From the NCBI GenBank assembly GCA_946533395.1, contig CAMNBU010000014.1, forward strand, positions 1 through 53,668: a stretch of 53,668 bases of DNA. The letters run 5' to 3'. The notes beneath the pieces are model-generated. The model was not told the DNA's origin. It saw nothing but the letters and a program-made list of their open reading frames with translations, and did not search any database. The position numbers and the translations under genes are program-made. Source of the stretch: UBA4292 sp002395865 (GTDB lineage: Bacteria > Bacillota > Clostridia > Lachnospirales > Lachnospiraceae). Shown here piece by piece: positions 1 through 8,488 of the stretch (position 1 is the stretch's first letter; each line of letters opens with the position of its first letter).

Positions 1-59
1 GCCCTTGCGGACAAACGGTTTTCAAGACCGCCTCGTTATGACCGCTTCGATACCTGTCC
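1..59 (-). tRNA. tRNA-Ser(UGA), 3' part cut by window edge
   Basis: Read on the minus strand this begins GGACAGG and continues through the D arm to an anticodon arm with loop CTTGAAA, giving anticodon UGA (serine). The start of the long variable arm typical of tRNA-Ser follows (GTTTGTCCGC). The T arm and the 3' acceptor strand lie outside the window. Confidence 0.9.
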
Positions 60-72
60 AATGTTTAATTAT

Positions 73-89
73 GCCGCTTTTTTAGCGGC
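73..89. terminator. Short hairpin between ispD and tRNA-Ser
   Basis: GCCGCT (73-78) and AGCGGC (84-89) form a 6-bp stem with a 5-nt loop just after the ispD stop. On the minus strand the 3' side is AT-rich (ATAATTAAAC) without a real T run, so termination is only a guess. Confidence 0.35.
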
Positions 90-102
90 AAATGGTATCA
101 TA

Positions 103-837
103 TCAAAACACGTCGGTTTTGTCAACGGCTTTTTTCAAATTTTCGAGGTGCATTTTTACCAAAAATAAGTCCTCCGGTGTGGTCACTTTGATGTTTTTTT
201 CCTCACCCGGCACTATTTTCACCTTCTCACCGGTGTATGCCTCGATAATGGACGCGTCGTCGGTGATGTTTCCGAGCGCGTCCCTGCCGCTTTTCGCCAT
301 GTCGATGTACATTTTCTTATTGGCGGCAAGCAGTAGGTCGTATTCAAAGCCCTGCGGCGTCTGCGCGCTGACGAGCTCGCTTCTTTTCAGAGTGGCAGTC
401 ACCATTGAGCCTGCGCGCCTTTTAATCGTGTCCTTAACAGGCAGCGCGGCAATGACCGCGCGGCTCTCATCAAGAGCGCCTATGACTCTGTCAATAAGCT
501 GCGGGCTCACCAGACATCTGGCGCCGTCGTGGACCAGCACCTTTTGCGCGTCGCGGCAGGCCTTCAGGCCGTTGTAGACAGAATCGTAGCGTTCCTTTCC
601 GCCCGCCACGACAGCGCTCACGCGCTCTATGCCGTATTTTTCTATGATCTCTTCTGCGACGAAGCTCTCGTCCCCTTCGCCGCAGACTACGACGATATCA
701 TCTGCTTTCGAGGTCTCAAAAGCCTTCAGCGTATAGTAGAGCAGGGGCTTTCCCGCGACCTCTATATACTGCTTGGGTACCTCAGAGCCCATTCTCTTCC
801 CGCGCCCGCCCGCGAGCACAATGGCTGTAATTTTCAT
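103..837 (-). CDS. ispD: 2-C-methyl-D-erythritol 4-phosphate cytidylyltransferase
   Basis: IspD transfers CMP from CTP to methylerythritol 4-phosphate in the non-mevalonate isoprenoid pathway; it is cytosolic. The 244-residue protein has the nucleotide-binding start LAGGRGKRMG (about 8-17), PKQY (about 21-24) and the family signature VHDGAR (about 100), with KDTIKR further on. The length is normal. The start MKITAIVLAGG was chosen over an upstream in-frame start because it lies 1 base after the tsaD stop and has AAGGTC about 6 nt upstream. It is the last gene of the tsaE-tsaB-rimI-rnz-tsaD-ispD run and is probably translated from the same transcript. The assignment is secure; only the exact start is open. 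Confidence 0.95.
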   Translation of the reverse strand: MKITAIVLAGGRGKRMGSEVPKQYIEVAGKPLLYYTLKAFETSKADDIVVVCGEGDESFVAEEIIEKYGIERVSAVVAGGKERYDSVYNGLKACRDAQKVLVHDGARCLVSPQLIDRVIGALDESRAVIAALPVKDTIKRRAGSMVTATLKRSELVSAQTPQGFEYDLLLAANKKMYIDMAKSGRDALGNITDDASIIEAYTGEKVKIVPGEEKNIKVTTPEDLFLVKMHLENLKKAVDKTDVF

Positions 838-838
838 A

Positions 839-1870
839 TCAGACCTTTTCACCGAGCACGAGCCCCGGGTATGCATTGAGATCATATCCGTGGCGCACGC
901 CCTTCATATATTCGTAGTAGGCTGCCGAGCCTATCATCACCGCATTGTCCGTGCATAGGAGCGGTTCGGGATAGAACAGCTGCACTCCTCGCTCCTCGCA
1001 CGCCTCCTTCATCTTCGCTCTCAGATACGAATTGGACGCAACTCCGCCCGCAAGCGCAAGTCGCGTAAAGCCGTACTCCTCCACCGCGTGCATGGTCTTG
1101 TTTACAAGTGACATGACGACCGCGTGCTGAAATGAAGCCGCAAGATTCGCTGTATCTATTGCCTCGCCCTTCATCTCCATCTGGTTGATGTAGTTGAGCA
1201 CCGCCGATTTGAGTCCCGAAAAGCTGAAATCGTACTCCGTGCCCGTTACCTTCGACTGAGGGAAGGGAATCGAAAGCGGATCCCCCTGCTCCCTGCAGAG
1301 TCTGTCGATCTTCGGGCCACCCGGATATCCGAGTCCGATGGCGCGCGCCACCTTGTCGTATGCCTCGCCCGCGGCATCATCCCTCGTGCGTCCGATGATC
1401 TCGTACTCGCCGTAATCCTTCACGACCACAAGGTGCGTGTGTCCTCCGGATACCACGAGGCACGCAAAAGGAGGCTCGAGCTGTGGATGCGCCACGAAAT
1501 TCGCAGCGATATGCCCCTCGATATGGTGCACCCCTATGAGCGGCTTGTTCAGCGCAAATGCGATCGATTTCGCGAAGGATACTCCCACGAGCAGGGGGCC
1601 CACAAGTCCGGGGCCGCATGTCACGGCGATGGCATCCATGTCATTAAGAGCCACTCCGCTCATCCTTACGGCTTCCTCCACCACCGGTGTGATCTTTTCG
1701 ATATGCTTTCTCGAGGCGATCTCCGGGACCACGCCGCCGTACTCCTTGTGAAGAGCTATCTGCGTGGATATAACTCCCGAGAGCGCCTCGCGGCCGTTTC
1801 TCACGACTGCGGCGGCGGTCTCATCGCACGAGCTCTCTATCGCGAGGATAGTAACATCTTTATCACTCAT
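839..1870 (-). CDS. tsaD: tRNA N6-adenosine threonylcarbamoyltransferase TsaD
   Basis: TsaD transfers the threonylcarbamoyl group to A37 of ANN-decoding tRNAs (t6A), working with TsaB and TsaE, both encoded just upstream. The 343-residue protein shows the ASKHA start LAIESSCDET (about 9-18), the metal-binding HHIEGH (about 115-120), SGGHTH, and a C-terminal ALAGGVASN nucleotide loop. The ATG overlaps the rnz stop by 8 bases (ATGAGTGA). A TTG six bases upstream is an alternative start: AAGGAG is 7 nt from the TTG and 13 nt from the ATG. Tight packing implies translational coupling with rnz. Confidence 0.95.
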   Translation of the reverse strand: MSDKDVTILAIESSCDETAAAVVRNGREALSGVISTQIALHKEYGGVVPEIASRKHIEKITPVVEEAVRMSGVALNDMDAIAVTCGPGLVGPLLVGVSFAKSIAFALNKPLIGVHHIEGHIAANFVAHPQLEPPFACLVVSGGHTHLVVVKDYGEYEIIGRTRDDAAGEAYDKVARAIGLGYPGGPKIDRLCREQGDPLSIPFPQSKVTGTEYDFSFSGLKSAVLNYINQMEMKGEAIDTANLAASFQHAVVMSLVNKTMHAVEEYGFTRLALAGGVASNSYLRAKMKEACEERGVQLFYPEPLLCTDNAVMIGSAAYYEYMKGVRHGYDLNAYPGLVLGEKV

Positions 1871-2774
1871 CTTCAAACTTCAGCTCCTTACTCATACCGT
1901 CCTTCGCGATGACGAGTCTCGGGAAGATGCCCTTTAACTCTGCCGCGAAATTCTCCGGATGATTCATCGACGGGCTGTAATGTGTGAGCCACGCCTCAGC
2001 GGGACCGGCCGCGGCGCAGATCCCTGCGGCCTCCTGCATCATCATGTGCCTGTAGCCCCTGGCCTTCTCGAGCTTGTCCTCCTCACCGTACATGCCCTCG
2101 CAGATGAACAGGTCCGCGTCCTTCGCGAACTTCTCCATGGCGGGAACCGGTCTGGTGTCGGTGCAGTAGGTGACCTTTAACCCCTTCCTGTCCTCACCCA
2201 TAACCATGTCTGGGGTGTACACTCTGCCGCCATCCTCTATGGTCTGCCCCTTCTGGAGCGGGTTCCAGTACTTGAGCGGTATATCGAGAGCCTTGGCGCT
2301 CTCCACATTAAAGCGGCCCTTTCTCAGTATCTCTATGCAGTAACCGTAGCAGGTCACCTTGTGATTGAGCTTGAAGGCAGTTATTTTATAGCCCTTGTAT
2401 TCCACCACGTCCTCGTCGCCCGCAAGCTCGCGAAATCTTATCTCAAACGGCAGCTCGGGCGCGATCACTCTCAGGCTGTTCACCACCCTCTCAAGCCCCT
2501 TCGGGCCGACCATGAGCACAGGGTCGGTGCGGTCCGCATTGCCCATGCCAAGCAGCAGTCCCGGCAGGCCGCTTATGTGGTCCGCGTGGTAATGTGTAAA
2601 GCAGATGATGTCAATGGGATTGGCCGAAAGGCCGGCCTCCTTCATCGCTATCTGTGTGCCCTCCCCGCAGTCGATAAGCAAGCTGGACCCGTTATATCTG
2701 GCCATCATGGAGGTGAGCCATCTGTACGGCAGGGGCATCATTCCGCCTGTGCCAAGCAAACATATATCCAACAT
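1863..2774 (-). CDS. rnz: Ribonuclease Z (tRNA 3' endonuclease)
   Basis: RNase Z is a zinc-dependent metallo-beta-lactamase-fold nuclease that trims the 3' trailer of tRNA precursors. The 303-residue protein starts MLDICLLGTGGMMP, has LIDCGEGTQ, and carries the zinc motif HYHADH (about residues 61-66) followed by GLPGLLLGMG. Further ligands appear in THYSPSM near the C-terminus. AGGAG lies 7 nt before the chosen ATG; a longer in-frame start 33 bases upstream has no such site. It sits between rimI and tsaD, so two tRNA-maturation activities (3' processing and t6A) share one operon. Confidence 0.9.
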   Translation of the reverse strand: MLDICLLGTGGMMPLPYRWLTSMMARYNGSSLLIDCGEGTQIAMKEAGLSANPIDIICFTHYHADHISGLPGLLLGMGNADRTDPVLMVGPKGLERVVNSLRVIAPELPFEIRFRELAGDEDVVEYKGYKITAFKLNHKVTCYGYCIEILRKGRFNVESAKALDIPLKYWNPLQKGQTIEDGGRVYTPDMVMGEDRKGLKVTYCTDTRPVPAMEKFAKDADLFICEGMYGEEDKLEKARGYRHMMMQEAAGICAAAGPAEAWLTHYSPSMNHPENFAAELKGIFPRLVIAKDGMSKELKFEDE

Positions 2775-2784
2775 CGTTTCTCTC

Positions 2785-3234
2785 CTATAAAGACGCAGCC
2801 TTTGCACCCGTATCCGCGCCGTATATTATGCCGTCCTCCGTCGGAAATTCATAAAAATTCTTCCGAACCCCGCGGCTCGTAAAGCCGAGGCTCTCATAGA
2901 GAGAGATAGCTGCGGTATTTGAGGCGCGCACCTCGAGAAATATCTCCGGAACGTTTTTTGCTGCGGCCTCGCGGATGAGTCCTTCCACGAGAGCCCTCCC
3001 CGCGCCCTTCCTTCTGAAGTCCTTCGCCACGGCGACATTGGTCACGGCGGCGTCAAAGGACACTATCATGCCCGCGTAGCCCACGACCTTCTCCTCCTCG
3101 GCCACGAGAAAAACATACTCGGGGCGAGCAAGGCTCGCGAGCAGCTCGTGCTCCGGCCAGGGCTGAGAGAAGCATTCCCTCTCAAGCGCGGCCACCGCGG
3201 GCGCGTCAGACTGCGTCATTCTTCTTATTATCAT
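2785..3234 (-). CDS. rimI: Ribosomal protein S18-alanine N-acetyltransferase RimI
   Basis: This is a GNAT-fold acetyltransferase that in characterised cases acetylates the N-terminal alanine of ribosomal protein S18. The 149-residue protein has the acetyl-CoA loop RRKGAGRALVEGL (about 94-106) and the usual RimI C-terminal signature LEVRASNTAAISLYESLGF. Its start lies inside the end of tsaB (29-bp overlap) and it ends 10 bp before rnz. Placement right after tsaB is typical of Firmicutes, which supports RimI over a generic GNAT. The true substrate cannot be read from sequence. Confidence 0.85.
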   Translation of the reverse strand: MIIRRMTQSDAPAVAALERECFSQPWPEHELLASLARPEYVFLVAEEEKVVGYAGMIVSFDAAVTNVAVAKDFRRKGAGRALVEGLIREAAAKNVPEIFLEVRASNTAAISLYESLGFTSRGVRKNFYEFPTEDGIIYGADTGAKAASL

Positions 3235-3964
3235 ATCCTGTACTTTGGCCTGTTTTCTCCGCCTTTACCCTCTCGGCCTGTGAGGGGCGCAGATAATCGA
3301 GTCCCGCCTCCGCGGCAGACTCCGCCATTCCTTTTTCGAAATAAATCGCTCCGAGCATCGCCACGCACGAGGCGCTCTGTCTGTTCATATGAGCAGGCGC
3401 AAACACATAAGGCACCTGCAGCTGCATCTCTATCGTCTGTCTGCTCACGTCGCAGCCGTCACCCAGAAATGTGACCGGTCTGCCCAGCTCATTCAGTTTT
3501 GCGCAGAGTTCATCCACGGCTATCGCCTCGCGCTCGGAAAGCGCTGCAGGCTCGGGGCTTTTCGACGCGCGGTCAAATTCATAGATGCCTGTGTACACCT
3601 GTCCTCTTCGCGCGTCCATCAGCGGCGCGACCACTCCCTGAGCACCCCAGCAGCGCATGGCCATGGCGGGAAGTGTGGGAACTGCTACAAGCGGTTTTTT
3701 CAGAGCAAATCCCAGTCCCTTCGCGCATGCGCCGCCTATTCTGAGCCCGGTAAATGACCCTGGACCCGCGGCGTAAGCTATGGCATCGAGCTCGTTCATC
3801 CTGTTACGCATCTGCGACCTCTCCATGATCTCGTCGATCATGGGCAGAAGCGTCTGTGAATGTGTGTATTTCGTATTCAGCGAGTACTCGGCCAGTATGC
3901 TCCCGTCAAGAAGCAGCGCGACCGAAGCCACGGTTCCGGCACTCTCTATTCCAAGTATCATCAT
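3206..3964 (-). CDS. tsaB: tRNA threonylcarbamoyladenosine biosynthesis protein TsaB
   Basis: TsaB is the inactive TsaD paralogue that dimerises with TsaD in the t6A complex. The 252-residue protein starts MMILGIESAGTVASVALL and contains YAAGPGSFTGLRIG (about 71-84), VPTLPAMA and MDARRGQVY, all TsaB hallmarks. The chosen ATG overlaps the tsaE stop in an ATGA junction. A second ATG directly follows and could be used instead. The end overlaps rimI by 29 bp. Confidence 0.93.
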   Translation of the reverse strand: MMILGIESAGTVASVALLLDGSILAEYSLNTKYTHSQTLLPMIDEIMERSQMRNRMNELDAIAYAAGPGSFTGLRIGGACAKGLGFALKKPLVAVPTLPAMAMRCWGAQGVVAPLMDARRGQVYTGIYEFDRASKSPEPAALSEREAIAVDELCAKLNELGRPVTFLGDGCDVSRQTIEMQLQVPYVFAPAHMNRQSASCVAMLGAIYFEKGMAESAAEAGLDYLRPSQAERVKAEKTGQSTGYDNKKNDAV

Positions 3965-4380
3965 GTCAGTGTGATCCTTCTGTAATCGGTCCCTTTCGCG
4001 GGATTCCTCTCTATCCTTATCGAGGTCGCGCCCTCCGGTATGATCTCGCGGATGATATCCGCCCACTCTATGAGGCAGACGCCCTCGCCGAAGAAATAAT
4101 CGTCGCACCCTATCTCGTCCATCTCGCTCACATCGCCTATGCGGTAAACGTCGAAGTGATACAGGGGCAGCCTTCCGCTTTCATATATCTGAAGTATGGT
4201 AAATGTGGGGCTGTTCACATGCTCCCTTATACCGAGCCCGGCTGCAAATCCCTGCGAAAAAAGCGTCTTGCCTGCGCCGAGATCGCCGTCCAGCATATAT
4301 ATCTGTCCCGCCGCTGCCTCCTCGCCGAGCTTTTTGGCGAACGCGAAGGTCTCATCGGGTGAATTGCTCTCAAATATCAT
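3961..4380 (-). CDS. tsaE: tRNA threonylcarbamoyladenosine biosynthesis ATPase TsaE
   Basis: TsaE is the ATPase that drives turnover of the TsaBD t6A complex. The 139-residue protein has a P-loop GDLGAGKT (about 32-39), NSPTF, and the Walker B-like LYHFDVYR with a later IEWAD. The start MIFESNSPDET was preferred over a longer one because AGGGGA precedes it by about 7-9 nt. Its first 11 bases overlap the upstream YcxB-like gene and its end overlaps tsaB (ATGA), so all three are probably co-transcribed. Confidence 0.93.
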   Translation of the reverse strand: MIFESNSPDETFAFAKKLGEEAAAGQIYMLDGDLGAGKTLFSQGFAAGLGIREHVNSPTFTILQIYESGRLPLYHFDVYRIGDVSEMDEIGCDDYFFGEGVCLIEWADIIREIIPEGATSIRIERNPAKGTDYRRITLT

Positions 4381-4906
4381 TTTCCGCGTCCCCTTCTTCA
4401 GGCTCCTGTTCATCGTACTCGGGCTTGTAGTCTGCCAAAAGCCCAAGCATGCCCTCGAGAGCCTCTCCGCCCTGCTCCCTCGAGATGATGTAGGCGAAGA
4501 GTCTGCCCGTGTAGAGGTAGACCTCCTGCCTGCGCTTTACGAGTCTGGTGACATTCGACCATGAAAATCTGGCTTGCTCCTCCCCCACCTTTACGGTGAC
4601 GCCTCTTTTATCGGCAGTATATACTATGCCGTTCACAAAGGCCTCGTTCTTCGACTGAACAGCGGATTTTGCCAGAATGGCTATGGGCTTGTATACGGGG
4701 TAATAGACGGCCGCGATGATCAGCAGCACGCTGAGGCCGGGATTGATCTTTCCCCAGCTCATCACGCAAATGACCGCCATAAGCACACTCAGTATTATAG
4801 CTATGACGCCCTGCATATTGCAGTAGACGCTGTAGAAATGGAAGCGGAACAGCTCGTCCCTTCCCACCTTTGCCGTAAAGCTGTATACCTTCTCTTCGTT
4901 ATCCAT
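4370..4906 (-). CDS. YcxB-like membrane protein
   Basis: A 178-residue protein with a short N-terminal cytosolic strand region, two adjacent hydrophobic segments (about 33-50 and 57-75) and a C-terminal domain rich in beta strands (YTADKRGVTVKVGEE..FSWSNVTRLVKRRQEVYLY). This arrangement fits the YcxB-like family, whose function is unknown. The tail is strongly acidic (EYDEQEPEEGDAENDI). AACGGAGG lies 6 nt before the ATG. It is the first gene of the minus-strand run and overlaps tsaE by 11 bp. The domain name is recognised from pattern only. Confidence 0.7.
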   Translation of the reverse strand: MDNEEKVYSFTAKVGRDELFRFHFYSVYCNMQGVIAIILSVLMAVICVMSWGKINPGLSVLLIIAAVYYPVYKPIAILAKSAVQSKNEAFVNGIVYTADKRGVTVKVGEEQARFSWSNVTRLVKRRQEVYLYTGRLFAYIISREQGGEALEGMLGLLADYKPEYDEQEPEEGDAENDI

Positions 4907-4970
4907 TTAAAGCCTCCGTTGTTTTACGTCACCCCGGCCTTCGCAGATACGGCGTCAGCCTCTTTTTTCG

Positions 4971-4999
4971 TTGACAAAACCATCTTTCTTAACTATAAT
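4971..4999 (+). promoter_or_regulatory. Sigma-70-type promoter for the DUF4190-like gene
   Basis: TTGACA (4971-4976) and TATAAT (4994-4999) are both perfect and separated by exactly 17 bp. Transcription would start near 5006, about 49 nt upstream of the ATG at 5055. Confidence 0.9.
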
Positions 5000-5054
5000 C
5001 GACTTATCACTATAAAAGAAGTGCGGTGTATACACTGCCTTCAGAAAGGAATAT

Positions 5055-5639
5055 ATGAACGAAGACGATCTTTTCTATTCCGAGAAGACTCCCGACCCGA
5101 AGCCGGCTCAGCCTTCGCCAAACCCCTATACCCAGGGCAATCCCCAGGGGGGAAGTCCTTATAACAACGGAGGATACCCGGGTAATAACGGCGGTCCCTA
5201 CTCATCTCAGGATCCCTACGGATACAATCCTCCGCCCTATGTTCCGAGAGAGTCGAATCCTCTCGCCGTCATAGCTCTCATCTGCGGTCTGGTCAGCTTC
5301 TTCTGCTGCATCTGCCCCGGTATAGCACCTCTCGTAGGTATCACAGGCATCATCTGTGCCCTCTGCTCAAAGCGTAAGCAGCCGTTTAGGGGCACAGCCA
5401 TTGCGGGACTCATATTCTCCATAATCGGTGTGGCCATCGGTATCGCCATCATCGCGTACCTGGTATGGTTCTACACGAGCATACTGAACAACCTCGATAA
5501 CCTGAAGCTCTTCCTCGAGTCGAACCCCGAGTTCAAGGATCAGCTGAAGGATGTGCTCAAGCAGTACTACCCCGATTACTACAAGGAGATCTTCCCGGAC
5601 GGAATACTGAACAGTATCCGGATGCTCATAGCAAGGTAA
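5055..5639 (+). CDS. DUF4190-type membrane protein with Pro/Gly/Asn-rich N-terminus
   Basis: A 194-residue protein. The first ~62 residues are low-complexity (Pro, Gly, Asn, Tyr) and probably disordered in the cytosol. Two hydrophobic segments follow (about 69-96 and 110-135) with the DUF4190-like pattern NPLAVIALICGLVSFF...GIAPLVGITGIICA. The C-terminal ~60 residues are charged and helical. It is the only plus-strand gene in the first 11 kb and has its own strong promoter and a terminator hairpin. AAAGGA lies 6 nt before the ATG. Function unknown; such proteins are common in Firmicutes. Confidence 0.75.
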   Translation: MNEDDLFYSEKTPDPKPAQPSPNPYTQGNPQGGSPYNNGGYPGNNGGPYSSQDPYGYNPPPYVPRESNPLAVIALICGLVSFFCCICPGIAPLVGITGIICALCSKRKQPFRGTAIAGLIFSIIGVAIGIAIIAYLVWFYTSILNNLDNLKLFLESNPEFKDQLKDVLKQYYPDYYKEIFPDGILNSIRMLIAR

Positions 5640-5651
5640 TAAAGCTTTTAA

Positions 5652-5685
5652 AATCCCGAAGGCATGTCCTTCGGGATTATTTTAT
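5652..5685. terminator. Rho-independent terminator shared by convergent genes
   Basis: An 11-bp perfect stem, AATCCCGAAGG (5652-5662) with CCTTCGGGATT (5668-5678) and loop CATGT, followed on the plus strand by ATTTTAT. On the minus strand it is followed by TTAAAAGC, so it could work weakly in that direction for the DUF2752 gene. Confidence 0.8.
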
Positions 5686-6129
5686 AAGCCGAACGCCCCA
5701 GATCAAAAGAGCTGCGTTCTTCACGATACAGTTTATTATAAAGAGAGCTCCCATTATCACAAGGCGGTAAGTCCTGTGTCTCATAAGAGGCAGCCTTCTC
5801 GCCCCAAGCCTGTGGGCAGTCTGTGAGATAAAATACAGCGCGCCAACGATGATCCCGTAAGTCACAGCCGCATTGTGGACCGCGCTGCCTATTATATCTC
5901 CATGGAGCAGCAGGAAAAAAGCCCTGCTTCCGCCGCAGCCCGGGCAGTAATACCCGGTAAGAAAATGAATGGGGCAGATAAAGACCGGGAGCGAATAAAA
6001 CGAAGGCGCAAATACATACACAAGCGCCGCTGCCACTCCCAGGCCCGCGCACAGAAGACACACAACATACCAGCTGTCATCGTCTCTCCAGCGACCCGTG
6101 GGCTTGAAAAAGCCCGAAGCCCGGCTCAT
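5677..6129 (-). CDS. DUF2752-family membrane protein
   Basis: A 150-residue protein with about three hydrophobic segments and the DUF2752 signature CPIHFLTGYYCPGCGGSRA (about 52-70). The two cysteine clusters flank a membrane segment. The role of the family is unknown. The ATG lies 1 base after the hom stop, so it is probably translated from the hom message. Its C-terminus runs into the shared terminator hairpin. Confidence 0.8.
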   Translation of the reverse strand: MSRASGFFKPTGRWRDDDSWYVVCLLCAGLGVAAALVYVFAPSFYSLPVFICPIHFLTGYYCPGCGGSRAFFLLLHGDIIGSAVHNAAVTYGIIVGALYFISQTAHRLGARRLPLMRHRTYRLVIMGALFIINCIVKNAALLIWGVRLIK

Positions 6130-6130
6130 A

Positions 6131-7252
6131 TCAGAGCACCGGGTAGACGCGGCCGCCCGCCGCCTTCGCCTCTGCCTCCGCCCTGGTCATGGGCTCGGTA
6201 ACATATGCTCCGGCACCGGTACCCGTGATAAGATACTGTCTCCTTATACCCGAGATATCCTCTACCTGAAGCTTCTCATCGGTCCATCCGCCGTATACCG
6301 TTCGGTCGCTGTAGATCACAGCCTCCACGACATCGGCCACCACTGCGCTTGCAGTCGGAAGCTTGCCCGCGCCGGGACCTGTAAAAAGAAGCTCCTCGCT
6401 CTCCTCGCCGTCCACCAAAACGCCGTTTACCACGCCGTTCACATTTGCGAGAGGATTCTGTGATGTGAGCGCCGCAGGGCACACGAATGCGCCCGCCTTC
6501 TCACCCATAGCCTCATATCTGGCCACGAGCTTAAGCGAAAGGCCGAGCCCCGCTGCCGCCTCCATATCCTCCTTCGTCACATCTGTGATGCCCCTTGTGG
6601 ATATATCCTCGAAATCGACGAATTTACCTGTAGCAACCGACGCGAGTATCGCGATCTTTCTGCACGCGTCAAAGCCTTCGACATCGGCAGAAGGATCCCT
6701 CTCAGCAAATCCGAGAGCCTGAGCCTCAGCTAAAACATCCGCGTAATCCCGGTTCTCCTTCAGCATCTTTGTGAGCATGAAATTCGTCGTGCCGTTTAAG
6801 ATGCCCGTAACAGACTTTATATTGGTTCCGCGAAGCGCCGAGAACATGGAGCGGATGATCGGTATGCCGCCTCCCACGCTGGCCTCGAAGAGGAAGTTTA
6901 TCTTTTTCTCACGCGCTATCTCCAGAAGCTCGCAACCGTACTTGGCCACGAGCGCCTTGTTTGAAGTGACTGCGTGCTTGCCCGCCAGAAGTGATGCCTT
7001 CACGAAGGTGTAGGCCGCGCCCGTGCCGCCCATGGTCTCTATGACCACATCGACCTCGGGATCGTTCGCGATGACGTCAAAATCATGCACGAGATACTTA
7101 TTCACCGGATCGCCCGGGAACTCGCGCAGGTCGAGCACGTACTTGACCTCCACCTTCCTGCCCGCCTGTCTCTCTATGAGGGCGCTGTTCTTCTCGAGTA
7201 TCTCAACAACACCGCTTCCTATCGTTCCGTAACCTAATACCGCTGCTTTCAA
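6131..7252 (-). CDS. hom: Homoserine dehydrogenase lacking an ACT domain
   Basis: It reduces aspartate semialdehyde to homoserine with NAD(P)H, feeding threonine and methionine synthesis. The 373-residue protein has the Rossmann start LKAAVLGYGTIGSGV, the substrate region GILNGTTNFMLTKM and the catalytic stretch GFAERDPSADVEGFDACRK. Many Firmicute enzymes carry ~60 further residues forming an ACT domain; here the protein ends after the dehydrogenase fold plus a short tail, so feedback control by that domain is absent. A TTG start is chosen because it gives the canonical N-terminus and has GAGGAG, formed by the last prfB codons, 7 nt upstream. A GTG 15 bases earlier is possible. Confidence 0.92.
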   Translation of the reverse strand: MKAAVLGYGTIGSGVVEILEKNSALIERQAGRKVEVKYVLDLREFPGDPVNKYLVHDFDVIANDPEVDVVIETMGGTGAAYTFVKASLLAGKHAVTSNKALVAKYGCELLEIAREKKINFLFEASVGGGIPIIRSMFSALRGTNIKSVTGILNGTTNFMLTKMLKENRDYADVLAEAQALGFAERDPSADVEGFDACRKIAILASVATGKFVDFEDISTRGITDVTKEDMEAAAGLGLSLKLVARYEAMGEKAGAFVCPAALTSQNPLANVNGVVNGVLVDGEESEELLFTGPGAGKLPTASAVVADVVEAVIYSDRTVYGGWTDEKLQVEDISGIRRQYLITGTGAGAYVTEPMTRAEAEAKAAGGRVYPVL

Positions 7253-7256
7253 GCCT

Positions 7257-8399
7257 TTACTCCTCACTGTCCGAGACGTCCCCGCTGCGGACTCCCGTCT
7301 TCTTCCACTTAAGATATGCGCTGATGAAATTATCTATCTTTCCGTCGAGGACAGCCTGCGCGTTGCCGCTCTCCTCGCCCGTTCTGGTATCCTTCACCAT
7401 GGTGTAGGGCTGGAGCACATAGGATCTGATCTGGCTTCCCCAGCCGTTCTCCTTAACCTCGCCCCTGATGCCGGCAGTCTTCTCCTCCTTCTCCTGCTGC
7501 GCAAGCATGAAAAGGCGGGCCTTGAGCATCTGCATAGCCTTGTCCTTGTTCTGGAACTGGCTTCTCTCATTCTGACACTGGACCACGATACCCGTAGGGA
7601 AATGCGTGATTCTGATAGCGGACGATGACTTGTTTATGTGCTGTCCACCCGCACCCGACGCGTGATAGGTATCCACGCGGATATCCTCGGGCTTTATCTC
7701 TATATCCACATCATCGTCCTCTATGACAGGCATGACCTCGCATCCCACGAAGGATGTCTGGCGCTTGGCCTGCGCGTTGAAGGGGGAGATGCGGACCAGC
7801 CTGTGGACGCCGTTCTCGCTGCGCAAAAGTCCGTAGGCGTTTCTTCCGGACACCTGAAATGTGACCGACTTGATACCGGCCTCATCACCGTCGAGCCTGT
7901 CGAGCTCCTCCACAGCAAACCCCTTCGATGAAGCCCACCTGGTATACATCCTATAGAGCATACCGGCCCAGTCGCAGGACTCGGTTCCTCCGGCACCTGC
8001 GTTTAGCTTGACCGTAGCCGAGCACTCATCATACTCATCCGAAAGGAGAGTGTTGATGCGCAACTCCTCGAGCTCCTCCCTGAACGTATTCAGTGTCTCT
8101 TCTATCTCCGGGAGCACCGATGCGTCATTTTCCTCGTAGCCTATCTGTATGAGAAGTTCAATCTCCTCGTAGGTGTTGTCCATCTCCTCATACTTCTTGA
8201 GCGTATCCTGAAGCCCTCTCAGCTCGTCGGAGATCTTTCTGCTCTTGTCCACGTCCTCCCAGAAGCCAGGAGCCTCCATGTACATATTCAGCTCCGCGAT
8301 ACGGGCTTTTTTGTTCTCGATATCCAGCGAAGCCTTCACTTCATTCAGTGTGGGCTCGAGCTGGCCGAGCTCGTATTTAAACTGATCTAATTCTATCAT
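7257..8399 (-). CDS. prfB: Peptide chain release factor 2
   Basis: RF2 releases finished peptides at UGA and UAA. The 380-residue protein has an N-terminal coiled coil, the stop-codon reading tripeptide SPF (205-207) and the catalytic GGQ (251-253). Residues 25-26 (Leu-Asp) sit where the autoregulatory +1 frameshift lies in other bacteria, but here they are encoded in frame as CTG GAT, so the gene is read straight through. It ends 4 bp before the hom start codon and probably supplies its ribosome binding site. Confidence 0.95.
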   Translation of the reverse strand: MIELDQFKYELGQLEPTLNEVKASLDIENKKARIAELNMYMEAPGFWEDVDKSRKISDELRGLQDTLKKYEEMDNTYEEIELLIQIGYEENDASVLPEIEETLNTFREELEELRINTLLSDEYDECSATVKLNAGAGGTESCDWAGMLYRMYTRWASSKGFAVEELDRLDGDEAGIKSVTFQVSGRNAYGLLRSENGVHRLVRISPFNAQAKRQTSFVGCEVMPVIEDDDVDIEIKPEDIRVDTYHASGAGGQHINKSSSAIRITHFPTGIVVQCQNERSQFQNKDKAMQMLKARLFMLAQQEKEEKTAGIRGEVKENGWGSQIRSYVLQPYTMVKDTRTGEESGNAQAVLDGKIDNFISAYLKWKKTGVRSGDVSDSEE

Positions 8400-8436
8400 A
8401 GCTGTACCTGTGCCTTTAAGAAGTATTTTACGTCTT

Positions 8437-8487
8437 ATGATACCCCGGATTTCTACGCACTCCGTGCTTCCGAAATCATGGTATCAT
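8437..8487. repeat. Extended imperfect hairpin between secA and prfB
   Basis: Three nested inverted pairs line up: ATGATACC (8437-8444) with GGTATCAT (8480-8487), GATTTC (8448-8453) with GAAATC (8472-8477), and GCAC (8457-8460) with GTGC (8464-8467). There is no T run on either side, so it is not an ordinary terminator. A processing site or mRNA-stabilising hairpin between the two messages is possible. Confidence 0.6.
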
Positions 8488-8488
8488 G

